Assembly: GCA_964639245.1 (NCBI GenBank)
Contig: CAZXCU010000001.1
Coordinates: 682,001 to 746,000, forward strand
Direction: 5' to 3'
Source: SB15 sp964639245
GTDB taxonomy: Bacteria > Chloroflexota > Anaerolineae > Aggregatilineales > J027
DNA: 64,000 nt
How positions within the stretch are numbered: position 1 is the stretch's first letter; each line of letters opens with the position of its first letter. The notes under the pieces are model-generated. The model saw only the letters and a list, made by a program, of their open reading frames with translations, was not told where the DNA came from and ran no database searches. The translations under genes and the position numbers were made by a program. Positions 47,497 to 56,177 of this stretch are shown here, in pieces.

Positions 47497-49622
47497 TCCA
47501 GCACATAGACTGCACTTTGTTCGGGCGGAAGGGTGATGTCAAAGGCGAGCCAGTATTCATCCATCACGATGGGAACGATTTTTTCTTCCGCCGCGTCTAT
47601 TCGCCCTAAGGCATATGATTTTTCTGTTAGCCCTAGTTGAGAACGGCTGAACCACACTTTTGCTGTGCGCGTGGTGCGCGAATCGCCAAATTCGCCCGTT
47701 TCTAAGTTCCCCAACAAAACATGCACCTTGCCCGCGCTTTTCCACAGATGAAAGGCGATGGGCTGTGGGCGTTCGATATTTTCAACGTAGCTCAAGTGGT
47801 GCTGGCGGGATAGCTCATGAATCAGCCGCGCAACTAAAAAGTGCGGATAGGTGCTGCCCAATTGATATTTCGGTACGAACGGGTTAAATGGTTCTGACCA
47901 ATCGTTTGGCTGCCAGTACAGCCAATTTTTATTTTGTGTGACGAGTGGCGTGTGATGAGTCTGGTAGTGAATCTGCGTGCCTTCGCTAACTTCAATGCTG
48001 GCATGGTCGGGAAGGTAGGGACGGTCATAGGAGGGGGTATTTTCGCCATGCGACACATAAAATTCCGCTTCCAAAAGTTCACCCCTCGCCCTGATACCAA
48101 GTTTAGATTGTAGGTCGTTATCCAGCAAATCGGCGCGGCCTGTCGCTAAAACGGGCTTTTGACGGGTAAGCAGTTTTTGTTTGAATTCGGGGGAGAGCTG
48201 CCCTGCCGTTTGTAAAATCAGCAAGTCGTGGTCAGTCAGCCATTCCGTGCGGGTGATGCTTAAAATCGGGACTCCCCATTTCATCAGCAGCGCGGCTTGG
48301 TCATCAATCCATTCGCTGGCATTCCAATCGGGATGATTTTCGGCTAACCACGCCATCATCGGGCGGTTATACACGAGTGCTGCCCCGTAAATTTGTTCAA
48401 TCTGCGTGGCGCTGGTCTGGGCTTGATTGAGATTTTCCGCCACAAATTGAATATCGGCTTCACTTAACAACTGCATCTCGCCGTTGTTCATCCACGAGAT
48501 ATAGCTGCCATCCGGCACTTTGATTCCAGCAGGGGTGACAACGCCTGCATGGGAAAATGCCCACATTGCCCAGCGTAATTTATGGGGTACTTGGTGCAGC
48601 GTATCCCAATGTTCCCAACCATCCCATGTTTCGATGAGATTATAAAATTGGCAGGGGGTTTCGCGCTGCTCATTCGCTTTTGCAATTATCGCGCCGCGAG
48701 TTAGCAAATTGGCAGTCTGGAATGTCCAGCCTTTCCAGAGTTGATGCCACCAATCCTGCCATGCGCCGCCCCATGTTTGCTCGACCCACGCATCAATGTA
48801 CCCATCAGCAACCAGCGACTCAAAATCTACACAGCCAACCCGCCAATCTGCCACCGGACTAATTGCGCTGGAATAGCCAAAAACCAATTTTTGCGGATTC
48901 GCCAATTTGACAAACTTGTATAAATCACGGACAGCCTGACTGAAAGCCACTACGATTTGCGGGTCGGACGGGGCGCTTGTCCCGAAGGGGCCGTTGCGGG
49001 TGTAAATCATCGGGCCAGTAAAACCATCCCGCAAATGAATCGCATCCAGATTCAAAAATTCAGCCAGATTGCCCCACTGCGCCCCGAAAAATTCAGGAAA
49101 ATAGGTGTTTTCTTGGATTCCATCCGGGAAGGCCGCGTAGGGGTAAGTATCGGTGTGCAGGCGTTTGATGGGGTGTAAATCGGGCATCCCGATAAAAGAT
49201 TTGGGCGGTTCATACAGTTCGGGGTGACGGGAGTACCAGTCCGACTCAAAGTCATAAATTTTGAGTTCAGGAGGCCAGACGACATGCGCCCATTCGACAA
49301 ACAACACCCCGATTTTTAAGTCAGGAAAGTTATGCTGGCGGGCATGGTCACGCAGCAGCGCTACAAAATCGCGCAAATGGGCATAGGTTTGGGCTGCCCA
49401 TAATGCGGTGCGGCGGCTGCGGGTGGGAATCGTTTGTTGGGGATTGCCCGTCCATTCCGTAACCAAATCGATCAGCCAGCCTACGTTGAAAAAAATGCCG
49501 TAGTTTCCCTCAACATCTGCCAAAAGGGGCGCGATTCGGGTGAGCAACGTTTCAATGGGTGGTTCAAGCGGTTGAGTCGGGTCGAACCATGTTAAATCCA
49601 TTTCAAGCCAACGGTCAGCCAT
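47493..49622 (-). CDS. Putative glycoside hydrolase-like protein of the sugar cluster
   Basis: The product has 709 residues from ATG 49622, which overlaps the kinase gene by 8 nt. I cannot assign a family with certainty. Parts of the N-terminal half read like a (beta/alpha)8 barrel: YGIFFNVGWLIDLVTEWTG, then KIGVLFVEWAHVVWPPELKI with an acidic Glu, and HLRDGFTGPMIYTRNGPFG. The middle has a flavodoxin-like segment (DHDLLILQTAGQLSPEFKQ), as in GH42 trimerisation domains. The end is a beta-rich domain. There is no signal peptide, so it acts in the cytoplasm. Its place at the end of a SorC-controlled sugar operon suggests hydrolysis of an imported glycoside. Confidence 0.6.
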   Translation of the reverse strand: MADRWLEMDLTWFDPTQPLEPPIETLLTRIAPLLADVEGNYGIFFNVGWLIDLVTEWTGNPQQTIPTRSRRTALWAAQTYAHLRDFVALLRDHARQHNFPDLKIGVLFVEWAHVVWPPELKIYDFESDWYSRHPELYEPPKSFIGMPDLHPIKRLHTDTYPYAAFPDGIQENTYFPEFFGAQWGNLAEFLNLDAIHLRDGFTGPMIYTRNGPFGTSAPSDPQIVVAFSQAVRDLYKFVKLANPQKLVFGYSSAISPVADWRVGCVDFESLVADGYIDAWVEQTWGGAWQDWWHQLWKGWTFQTANLLTRGAIIAKANEQRETPCQFYNLIETWDGWEHWDTLHQVPHKLRWAMWAFSHAGVVTPAGIKVPDGSYISWMNNGEMQLLSEADIQFVAENLNQAQTSATQIEQIYGAALVYNRPMMAWLAENHPDWNASEWIDDQAALLMKWGVPILSITRTEWLTDHDLLILQTAGQLSPEFKQKLLTRQKPVLATGRADLLDNDLQSKLGIRARGELLEAEFYVSHGENTPSYDRPYLPDHASIEVSEGTQIHYQTHHTPLVTQNKNWLYWQPNDWSEPFNPFVPKYQLGSTYPHFLVARLIHELSRQHHLSYVENIERPQPIAFHLWKSAGKVHVLLGNLETGEFGDSRTTRTAKVWFSRSQLGLTEKSYALGRIDAAEEKIVPIVMDEYWLAFDITLPPEQSAVYVLD

Positions 49623-51009
49623 GAGAATCTTCCGGTAAATGACCTTCTGCAATCAAACGTTGTTTAACTTTGTTCGCAATACGGGTAAACATCTGATGAA
49701 ACGTTTCTTGAAATTGCATCTCCTCCCTTGTGATAGGCGGTTGTGTTTCTCCTTCCAATCGCATTCCTTCTATCTCGCAAATCGTCAAGTCATACAAATC
49801 ACCATGTTCATAATTTGATTCACGAACCCATTTGGGTAAATCTTCAACACGTTCGTATTTTTCAAATTGGATGCCGTTATCTCCCCTATATGGGAAACGA
49901 TGGTCGAAACCCATTGCTCTAATCATGTTAGGAATCTGATCTGGAAAAGCGGTGCAGCGATAGTTTGTAGGGCTTATATCATAGGCTTTTGCATCGAAAT
50001 GTTTGCAATAATAACAAGGTGGAACATGTAGCAAATAAGATACTGCCTTTTCTCTGGATCTCAGTTCAGGCAAAATCTGTTCTAAGGTGGGCATTTTTTG
50101 CGAACCGCCTACACCGGTTACGGTGAATCCTGCCGCGATGCTGGCAAACAACATCCGTTTTTCGAGAGGCCAATTTTGCAGCGTGCCATACAAAAAGCCC
50201 GCGTCGTAGGTATCGCCCGCGCCGATGCTGTCCACCAATTCCCCGACTGATATGGCGGGTTGATGATGGTAGTTCGTGTCCCAATAAGCGATTGAGCCTT
50301 TGTCACCCTGTTTGATGATGACCTGTTTTGCGCCTGCCTCTAGCAAAATCTGAGCGCAGGCAGTTAAATCTGATTCGGCAGTCAGGTTACGCGCTTCATT
50401 TTCATCACAAAATAAAATATCCACATAGGGCAAAATATCTTCTAACGCGGGTAGCCACGGGGGAGTCATGGCAAAAAGCGGAAACTGCGAATCCATGGAG
50501 GTGATGAGTCCGCGTTGTTTGGCGGCTTGATAAAGTTCCAAGGTTGCCCCGTGCCAGCCTGCTTGATAATGCAAATAGCCGCCGTTGTGGAGGATTTTTG
50601 CGTCTAACAGGGTTTCGATTTCTTGCGGGGAAAAAGACAAAGGCCACATCGGATGAGTTGGCAGGCGGTAGGTCAAGGGGCGTTTGCGACTGCCAAACAG
50701 CAACATGTACACGCCGATTCCGCCTACGGTGTCGGGAATCAGGTTGACCAGAGTCGTATTCACCCCGACGCGCTGCAAAGCATCCAGAATAAACGCGCCC
50801 AGCGGGTCATCGGAGAGGCACGAACTGACCTGCACCGACAAGCCCAATTTCGCCAGATTTTGAATTGTGTAGCCGACTGACCCGGCGGCGGTCATGTCCA
50901 TCTCGGACGGCCCATCCCATGTTGGCAGCGCCTCCCATGCGGACGGCCCCTGTCCGGTGATGAGCAGGTCAATATTGAGTGGGCCTACAACGGAAATATC
51001 GTGTGTCAT
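49615..51009 (-). CDS. PfkB-family sugar kinase fused to a Cys-containing C-terminal domain
   Basis: The first ~315 of 464 residues are a ribokinase-fold (PfkB) kinase. MTAAGSVGYTIQNLAKLGLS is the substrate-binding start, and DSIGAGDTYDAGFLYGTL is the ATP- and anion-hole signature with the catalytic Asp. The remaining ~145 residues are unrelated to PfkB. They hold a CYYCKHFD...YRCTAFPD cluster and DHRFPYRGDNGIQFEKY, a pattern I associate with small stand-alone CxxC proteins of unknown function. The kinase likely phosphorylates a sugar or sugar phosphate from the ABC transporter. The fusion is unusual and could be regulatory or metal-binding. Confidence 0.85.
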   Translation of the reverse strand: MTHDISVVGPLNIDLLITGQGPSAWEALPTWDGPSEMDMTAAGSVGYTIQNLAKLGLSVQVSSCLSDDPLGAFILDALQRVGVNTTLVNLIPDTVGGIGVYMLLFGSRKRPLTYRLPTHPMWPLSFSPQEIETLLDAKILHNGGYLHYQAGWHGATLELYQAAKQRGLITSMDSQFPLFAMTPPWLPALEDILPYVDILFCDENEARNLTAESDLTACAQILLEAGAKQVIIKQGDKGSIAYWDTNYHHQPAISVGELVDSIGAGDTYDAGFLYGTLQNWPLEKRMLFASIAAGFTVTGVGGSQKMPTLEQILPELRSREKAVSYLLHVPPCYYCKHFDAKAYDISPTNYRCTAFPDQIPNMIRAMGFDHRFPYRGDNGIQFEKYERVEDLPKWVRESNYEHGDLYDLTICEIEGMRLEGETQPPITREEMQFQETFHQMFTRIANKVKQRLIAEGHLPEDSHG

Positions 51010-51030
51010 CGTAAATTTGCCTAATTAAGG

Positions 51031-51117
51031 TCAGAAGGGCGGGAATCGGGCGCGTCAGTTTTTCGCCAAGAACAAACACTTACAAGCGCCCTTGTCCCCG
51101 CCCCTACCGAAAATTAA
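51031..51117. repeat. GTAGGGGCGGG-family repeat after the SIS gene
   Basis: The left end TCAGAAGGGCGGGAATCGGG and the right end CTTGTCCCCGCCCCTACC are nearly identical to those at 31058-31148, with a diverged middle of about 40 nt. In both places the GTAGGGGCGGGGACAAG end faces the stop codon of a minus-strand gene. Here the SIS stop codon lies at the repeat edge. Confidence 0.7.
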
Positions 51118-52361
51118 TGAGTATCCTTCGGGAAAAGCCAATTCCAGACTTTGGCATGGCGGGCGATATTGGCGCGCTGGGTATCGGGATTGATACTGCC
51201 CTGTGCAACCGCACCCCAATAGGGCAGCAGTTGACCCGGCAAAATTGAGAGAATCGCAAACAGATTCGGGTCGGTTTCGGGCAGACGGAAGACATCATCC
51301 ACCTGTTCAGCCACGGCTTCATCTTCTTCGCTGATAATGCCAATCGAAGGGGCTTTGAGCATCATCGTCACCTGAGCAATATCACGCAGTTCGGAATAAG
51401 CAGGGTCTTCGAGGGGTGCAATCACGATGGTTAAAATATCATGTTGTGTCAACCCCAATGCGCCGTGTAAATGCCGTCCAGCACACATGCCTTTGGTGGG
51501 AATGTGGGACATTTCATCGTATTTGAGGGCGATTTCTTCGGCTGTGCCTTCGTTCGCGCCGCTGCCCACGACCAAAATGCTGCGAATATCCTGATAGCGG
51601 GTGGAGAGAATCCGCGCCCGTTCGCTGACCCATTCAAACATTTCGTCCATTTTATCGGCGGTTTCAAAGAGTCGGTTGCGTAAATCCTCCCAATCACGGG
51701 CATCGGGGCGGGTGAGTGCGCCAATTTCCAGCGCCAGCCAGATGGACACACTTAAACGGGTGGTGTAATGGAAAGTATCGGAACCACCTGTATCAAATCC
51801 CCCCGCGCACACAATGGAATCGTCCGCTTTCTGGGTGATGGGGCTACCCGCCACGCTGGTAAAGGCGACTTGATATGCACCCTGTTCTTTGGCGTAGGCG
51901 GCGGCGCGATTGCTGTCGACTGTGCTGCCGCTGCCCGAATAGGCAAAAAAGACGGTTTTGCTAAAGTCAATCGGATGGCGGTAACGCACATATTCGAGCG
52001 AATCTAAATCCCATGCGCTCCACCCTGCATAATCCCAGAATGCGCCGGACGCGGTTTGTGCAACAAATTGCGATGTTCCCAAGCCCTGCCCGACCATGCC
52101 AGTAAAGCCTTTTTCGACCAATTTCTGCGCGATGGCAGGCACAACTTTCTGGTTATTTTCAAACGTCTGGCGTAAGGCGCTGCCCTGACTTTTAATATCA
52201 AAATAGAGGTTATACGGGTGCTGGGTCTGCGGTTCTGTTCCCAAAGCACGATACATGATGGAATGTTCGGCTGTGCCTTCAATGTGCCGCTTGATATTGC
52301 CTTCGATGCCCCATTGTTTGATGCGCTGGCCTGCTTTGCGTTCGTATCTGTCACTGCTCAT
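51114..52361 (-). CDS. Double SIS-domain sugar phosphate isomerase
   Basis: The 415-residue protein has two SIS (sugar isomerase) domains. The first has FFAYSGSGSTVDSNRAA and VAFTSVAGSPITQKADDS. The second has ILVVGSGANEGTAEEIALKY and CAGRHLHGALGLTQHDIL. These binding loops resemble GlmS and AgaS-type isomerases that act on ketose/aldose or amino-sugar 6-phosphates. It lacks the glutaminase domain of GlmS. In the operon it lies between the ABC genes and PfkB, fitting conversion of the imported sugar phosphate before kinase or aldolase action. An amino-sugar or ketohexose phosphate is the best guess. Confidence 0.82.
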   Translation of the reverse strand: MSSDRYERKAGQRIKQWGIEGNIKRHIEGTAEHSIMYRALGTEPQTQHPYNLYFDIKSQGSALRQTFENNQKVVPAIAQKLVEKGFTGMVGQGLGTSQFVAQTASGAFWDYAGWSAWDLDSLEYVRYRHPIDFSKTVFFAYSGSGSTVDSNRAAAYAKEQGAYQVAFTSVAGSPITQKADDSIVCAGGFDTGGSDTFHYTTRLSVSIWLALEIGALTRPDARDWEDLRNRLFETADKMDEMFEWVSERARILSTRYQDIRSILVVGSGANEGTAEEIALKYDEMSHIPTKGMCAGRHLHGALGLTQHDILTIVIAPLEDPAYSELRDIAQVTMMLKAPSIGIISEEDEAVAEQVDDVFRLPETDPNLFAILSILPGQLLPYWGAVAQGSINPDTQRANIARHAKVWNWLFPKDTH

Positions 52362-52400
52362 AAACGTTTTTGTCTCCTGTTTCGTTGATTACTGATTGAC

Positions 52401-52420
52401 GGACGCGATATATCACGTCC
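52401..52420. repeat. Short palindrome in the 157-nt gap between the ABC ATPase and SIS genes
   Basis: GGACGCGATATATCACGTCC is an inverted repeat with one mismatched pair, followed on the plus strand by CTACAAATGATACG. The form GTAGGGACGTGATATATCGCGTCC on the other strand resembles the GTAGGGGCGGG repeats. Nothing else stands out in 52362-52518. Confidence 0.4.
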
Positions 52421-52518
52421 CTACAAATGATACGTGTGGGGATGGCATTCACGCGATGCTATCCATGTTTTGGTAGCAAATATTCAAACTACGGCTACTT
52501 CTCCACTGCCAATAAAAA

Positions 52519-54012
52519 TTAAGTTTTTTCCTCGCCAAGGGCGTATCGCAAAATTTCTTCCTGTGTTGTATCCGCAGTGGTCAGCGTAGCGGCAATGCGT
52601 CCGTCGTGCATGACCAGCACCCGATGTGACAAGCCCAGAATTTCACTCAATTCGGAGGAAATGAGCAGCACCGAATGACCCTGTTCGACCTGTTGGGCAA
52701 TAAACTGGTAAATTTCAAATTTCACCCCCACATCAATGCCCTGTGTCGCTTCCATCAAAATAAAAATTTCGGGATGCACCGCCAAGCATTTGGCTAAAGC
52801 GACTTTCTGTTGATTCCCGCCACTCAGATTCAACACTTCCTGATTCATGTGCGGGGTTTTGATTTCCAGTGTGTCGATTTGCTGCTGCGCGATGCGTTTT
52901 TCTTGGGCTAAGTTTATCCAACCCAACCGTGAGATTTGCGGCAAAATGGATAGGGCAATGTTCCGTCGGATGGGAAGTTCTTGAATCACACCATCGGCTT
53001 TGCGATCTTCGGGTAGGTAAATCAATTTACGGCGCAGCGCATGGGCAGGAGAAGGGCGGTAGGGCTGCCCTTTGAGCGTAATTTTGCCAGCACTGAGTCG
53101 CAAATCACCGTAGAGTGCTTTGCCAAGTTCAGTTTTGCCACTGCCGGAAAGTCCCGCTACCGCCAGCACTTCGCCTTTTTTGAGGGAAAAACTGATTTCG
53201 CGTAAAACACGCTGCACCGTCAGTCCTTCAACACGCATGACTTCTTGTGCATCGGGTTGGGGCGGGATTCTTGGCGGGAAAACACTCGCTAATTTGCGCC
53301 CGATCATATCCTCCACCAATGAATCGCGGGTAACGGTGCTAATCGGATGAGTGCTGATGTGGGTGCCATCCCGCAAAACAGTGACACTATCAGCAAGGCG
53401 GAAAATTTCTTCCATGCGGTGCGACACATAAATAATGGTCACGCCCTGTTCGCGCAGCAGATGAATAATTTTGAACAGCGCTTCCACTTCGGTTTGATTC
53501 AAAGCGGACGTGGGTTCGTCCATAATCATCAACTGGCATTGATTGAGCAGGGCTTTGGCGATTTCAACAATTTGTTTTTCCCCGACTTTCAATTGATTGA
53601 CGGGGGTTTCTGGCTTGAGGTGGGCGGCATTCAACGAAACGAGAATTTTGCGGGTTTCCTCCCGCATTTGCCCGATATTCAAAATGCCGCCGTTGTGGGG
53701 TTCTTTGCCCAGCAGGATATTGTGCATGATGCTTCTGTCGGGCAGCAAATTGAAAATCTGGTAAATGGTGGAAACCTGTGCGTTGAGCGCGTCTTTGGGT
53801 GTATGTGGGCGGTAGGGGTGTTCATTGAGCCAGATATGACCCGAATCCGCCCGTTCCGCGCCGGAGAGAATTTTGATGAGGGTGGATTTGCCTGCCCCAT
53901 TTTCCCCCACCAGCGCATGAACACGGCCTTTTTCCACCTCAAAAGACACATTTTTCAAGGCTTGCACGCCGATATACGCTTTGCTGAGGTGTTCAATCCG
54001 CAAGAAGCTCAT
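52519..54012 (-). CDS. Sugar ABC transporter ATP-binding protein (RbsA/MglA-type, two NBDs)
   Basis: The 497-residue protein is a fused pair of nucleotide-binding domains that energises sugar uptake. The first has Walker A VGENGAGKSTLIKILSGAE, signature VGEKQIVEIAKAL and Walker B LMIMDEPTSALNQTEV. The second has Walker A VAGLSGSGKTELGKALYG and signature LSGGNQQKVALAKCL. Asymmetric sites are typical of RbsA/MglA. Its ATG overlaps the stop of the permease gene upstream (ATGA), so the two are translationally coupled. A 157-nt gap separates it from the SIS gene. Confidence 0.93.
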   Translation of the reverse strand: MSFLRIEHLSKAYIGVQALKNVSFEVEKGRVHALVGENGAGKSTLIKILSGAERADSGHIWLNEHPYRPHTPKDALNAQVSTIYQIFNLLPDRSIMHNILLGKEPHNGGILNIGQMREETRKILVSLNAAHLKPETPVNQLKVGEKQIVEIAKALLNQCQLMIMDEPTSALNQTEVEALFKIIHLLREQGVTIIYVSHRMEEIFRLADSVTVLRDGTHISTHPISTVTRDSLVEDMIGRKLASVFPPRIPPQPDAQEVMRVEGLTVQRVLREISFSLKKGEVLAVAGLSGSGKTELGKALYGDLRLSAGKITLKGQPYRPSPAHALRRKLIYLPEDRKADGVIQELPIRRNIALSILPQISRLGWINLAQEKRIAQQQIDTLEIKTPHMNQEVLNLSGGNQQKVALAKCLAVHPEIFILMEATQGIDVGVKFEIYQFIAQQVEQGHSVLLISSELSEILGLSHRVLVMHDGRIAATLTTADTTQEEILRYALGEEKT

Positions 54013-54992
54013 TGCAGTAGCGTCCGTACTCTGTCGAGGGACAGCGCCACCACCAGAATCATACCGGAGACAATGCGCTGGGTTTCGGTTTCTTCCCCCA
54101 GAATGGTTAAGCCGTTGGTGATGGTCGTCAGGAAAATCGCGGCAATCAGGGTGTTAAAAATTTTGCCCCGTCCGCCGGTCAGACTTGCCCCGCCCAACAC
54201 CACCGCCGTTAAAATCGGGAAGAGAAAATCCCCGCCCATTGTGCCTGTGGCTGTTCCTTGACGGGCAACTTGCATGATTCCACCAAACGCCGCCAATCCG
54301 CCCGCCAGCATATACGCCGCAATTTTGACAAGATTGACATTGATGCCGGACAACCATGCCGCCCGTGAATTGTTGCCAATGGCGTAAATGTGAGCGCCAA
54401 AGGTGGTGCGCCGCAAAATTAAAAATGCCACGAGGTACAAAAAAAACATGATAATGACGGGGACAGGCAAATTGTCATCCAGAATGCGTTTACGCGAGAG
54501 AAATTCAATCGAGTCAATTGCATCGCCAGTGATGGTTTTGCCGCCGGTTTCACGCAAGGCCAACCCTGCCAAAACGCTGGAGGTGCCAAGCGTGGTGATA
54601 ATCGAATTAATTTTAAGCCCGGTGATGATGAGGCCGTTAATCAGCCCGATGAACATGCCTATGCCAATCACCAAGAGTCCTGCTAAAACGGGATCGTACC
54701 CTTCATTGACCATCAATTTGCCCATTGCCACCCCGCACAAGGTCAGCGTGGCGGCGGCGGACAGGTCAATATCACCCAGTAAAATAATGAAATGTGCGCC
54801 AATCGCCACAATCCCGATGACCGCCGCTTGACGCAGCACCGTAAACAGATTGTTGGTGGTGGCAAAATTTTCTGTGTTCAGCGTCAGGTAAATTGCCCAC
54901 AGGATAAAAATAACAATGAATCCCTGCTCCCCCAGCAAATTCATCATTTTTCGCCGGGTATCCTGTCGGTTGTCAGCAAGGGTTGCAGCCAT
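54009..54992 (-). CDS. Sugar ABC transporter permease (RbsC-type)
   Basis: The 327-residue membrane protein has about ten spans. ALRETGGKTITGDAID and FGAHIYAIGNNSRAAWLSGI are typical of the BPD_transp_2 family of ribose/galactose-type permeases; the latter is part of the ATPase-docking region. It forms the channel for the sugar bound by the upstream binding protein. A 120-nt gap with a hairpin and palindromic repeat separates it from the binding protein gene. Confidence 0.92.
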   Translation of the reverse strand: MAATLADNRQDTRRKMMNLLGEQGFIVIFILWAIYLTLNTENFATTNNLFTVLRQAAVIGIVAIGAHFIILLGDIDLSAAATLTLCGVAMGKLMVNEGYDPVLAGLLVIGIGMFIGLINGLIITGLKINSIITTLGTSSVLAGLALRETGGKTITGDAIDSIEFLSRKRILDDNLPVPVIIMFFLYLVAFLILRRTTFGAHIYAIGNNSRAAWLSGINVNLVKIAAYMLAGGLAAFGGIMQVARQGTATGTMGGDFLFPILTAVVLGGASLTGGRGKIFNTLIAAIFLTTITNGLTILGEETETQRIVSGMILVVALSLDRVRTLLQ

Positions 54993-55035
54993 GCGTTGTG
55001 TCCTAGATAGTTTTTGTTATGAATTGAGAACCCCT

Positions 55036-55098
55036 CATCCCCCAACCCCTCCTCCCACATGGGGAGAAGGGGAGAACTGAACGCCTGCTAAAGGCAGG
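55036..55098. repeat. Hairpin and palindromic repeat between binding protein and permease genes
   Basis: Two structures are adjacent in the 120-nt gap after the binding-protein stop. CCTGC and GCAGG (55084-55098) form a small hairpin. Next, CCCCTCCTCCCAC and GGGGAGAAGGGGAG (about 55047-55074) form the same repeat that is inserted in the DUF2723 gene at 8114-8163. A hairpin here may block 3' exonucleases and give more binding protein than permease. Confidence 0.6.
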
Positions 55099-55112
55099 TG
55101 GGGTTAAAATTT

Positions 55113-56123
55113 TTATTCCGAATCCGCTGTGACCAGCGAAACAGGCACCGCGATATTTTGTGGAATTTCGCTGCCCGCCAGCAGTTTGACCGCCGCGTTG
55201 ACTGTCATTACACCCGTTTCATCGGGAACGGTGGAAACAGTGCCACGATAGAAACTTTCGCCAGATTGGATGAGTTCAACCGCTTGTTCTTCCGCGTCAA
55301 TCCCAACCACAATCGCATCTTCAATTTCGGCGTTTTCCATCGCTTGAATCGCGCCATATGCGCCTGCGTCATTGATGCTGACCACGACGTTAATTTCGGG
55401 GTGTTCGACCAGCGCGGATTCCATTGAAGCGAGGCCAAATTCAGTTGTTCCACCGAGATAATTGCCGACAATGGTGGCATCCGGCGCGAGTTCGGTAATG
55501 GCTGCTTCGATGGCTTCGGCACGCACCACCACATTGGCTACATCCGGGTAATCCAGAATGGCAACATTGGCTTCACCGCCGAGTTCCTCATTAATGAGTT
55601 GGGCAGCATATTCACCCGCCAACCGTCCCATGTCTGAATCTTCGGCGCTGATGGTCACACCACCCAAATCGGCTAGCTGCCGTCCGGCGTACTGAACAAT
55701 TTGAATCCCCTGTTCTGCCGCTTCTTCTAACGCCGATTGCACGCTGGCGGGGTCAAACAAACAGATGATGATGATGCTTGCGCCACTCGAGGTGTAATTT
55801 TCAATCGCGCTGATTTGTTTTTCGACATCAATTTCTGAGTCGAAGGCTTCCACGCGCAGCCCCAATTCTTCTGCACGGGCTTGGGCGCTTTCGGCAACGG
55901 TGGAATGATATTCGGTTGAATAGGTGCAGGCGATGATGGCGATGAAACCATCTTCACCGAGCGCTTCGACGGCAGCCGCAATTTCTTCTTCGGTGGGTTC
56001 AAGGTCTTCGGCAGTACCGAGCGGTTCTTCTTCGGCAGGTTCTTCGGTGGCTTCTTGAGCCAAAACGAGCAAGGGGAAGGCCAACAGGAGCAAAAGAATT
56101 AAACTGAGTCGTAACGTTTTCAT
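55113..56123 (-). CDS. Sugar ABC transporter substrate-binding protein (Peripla_BP_4)
   Basis: The 336-residue exported protein has the signal peptide MKTLRLSLILLLLLAFPLLV with cleavage near AQE. A Glu-rich spacer follows (EATEEPAEEEP). The ribose-binding-protein-like core has FIAIIACTYSTEYHSTVAES, ASIIIICLFDPASVQSALEE and INVVVSINDAGAYGAIQAME. There is no lipobox, so the protein is secreted or anchored by other means. It is the first structural gene after the SorC regulator gene (54-nt gap), with GGAGATAG as ribosome site. Confidence 0.9.
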   Translation of the reverse strand: MKTLRLSLILLLLLAFPLLVLAQEATEEPAEEEPLGTAEDLEPTEEEIAAAVEALGEDGFIAIIACTYSTEYHSTVAESAQARAEELGLRVEAFDSEIDVEKQISAIENYTSSGASIIIICLFDPASVQSALEEAAEQGIQIVQYAGRQLADLGGVTISAEDSDMGRLAGEYAAQLINEELGGEANVAILDYPDVANVVVRAEAIEAAITELAPDATIVGNYLGGTTEFGLASMESALVEHPEINVVVSINDAGAYGAIQAMENAEIEDAIVVGIDAEEQAVELIQSGESFYRGTVSTVPDETGVMTVNAAVKLLAGSEIPQNIAVPVSLVTADSE

Positions 56124-56177
56124 GGGTCTCTATCTCCAAAATACTCATTCAAAAACGGAAATTTTAAAAAAGCGGTT

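Noticed and set aside
53347..54261. Plus-strand open frame of about 300 codons opposite the ABC ATPase and permease genes
   Set aside because: Both strands cannot be coding here. The minus-strand product has all Walker motifs, and the antisense frame has low-complexity composition.
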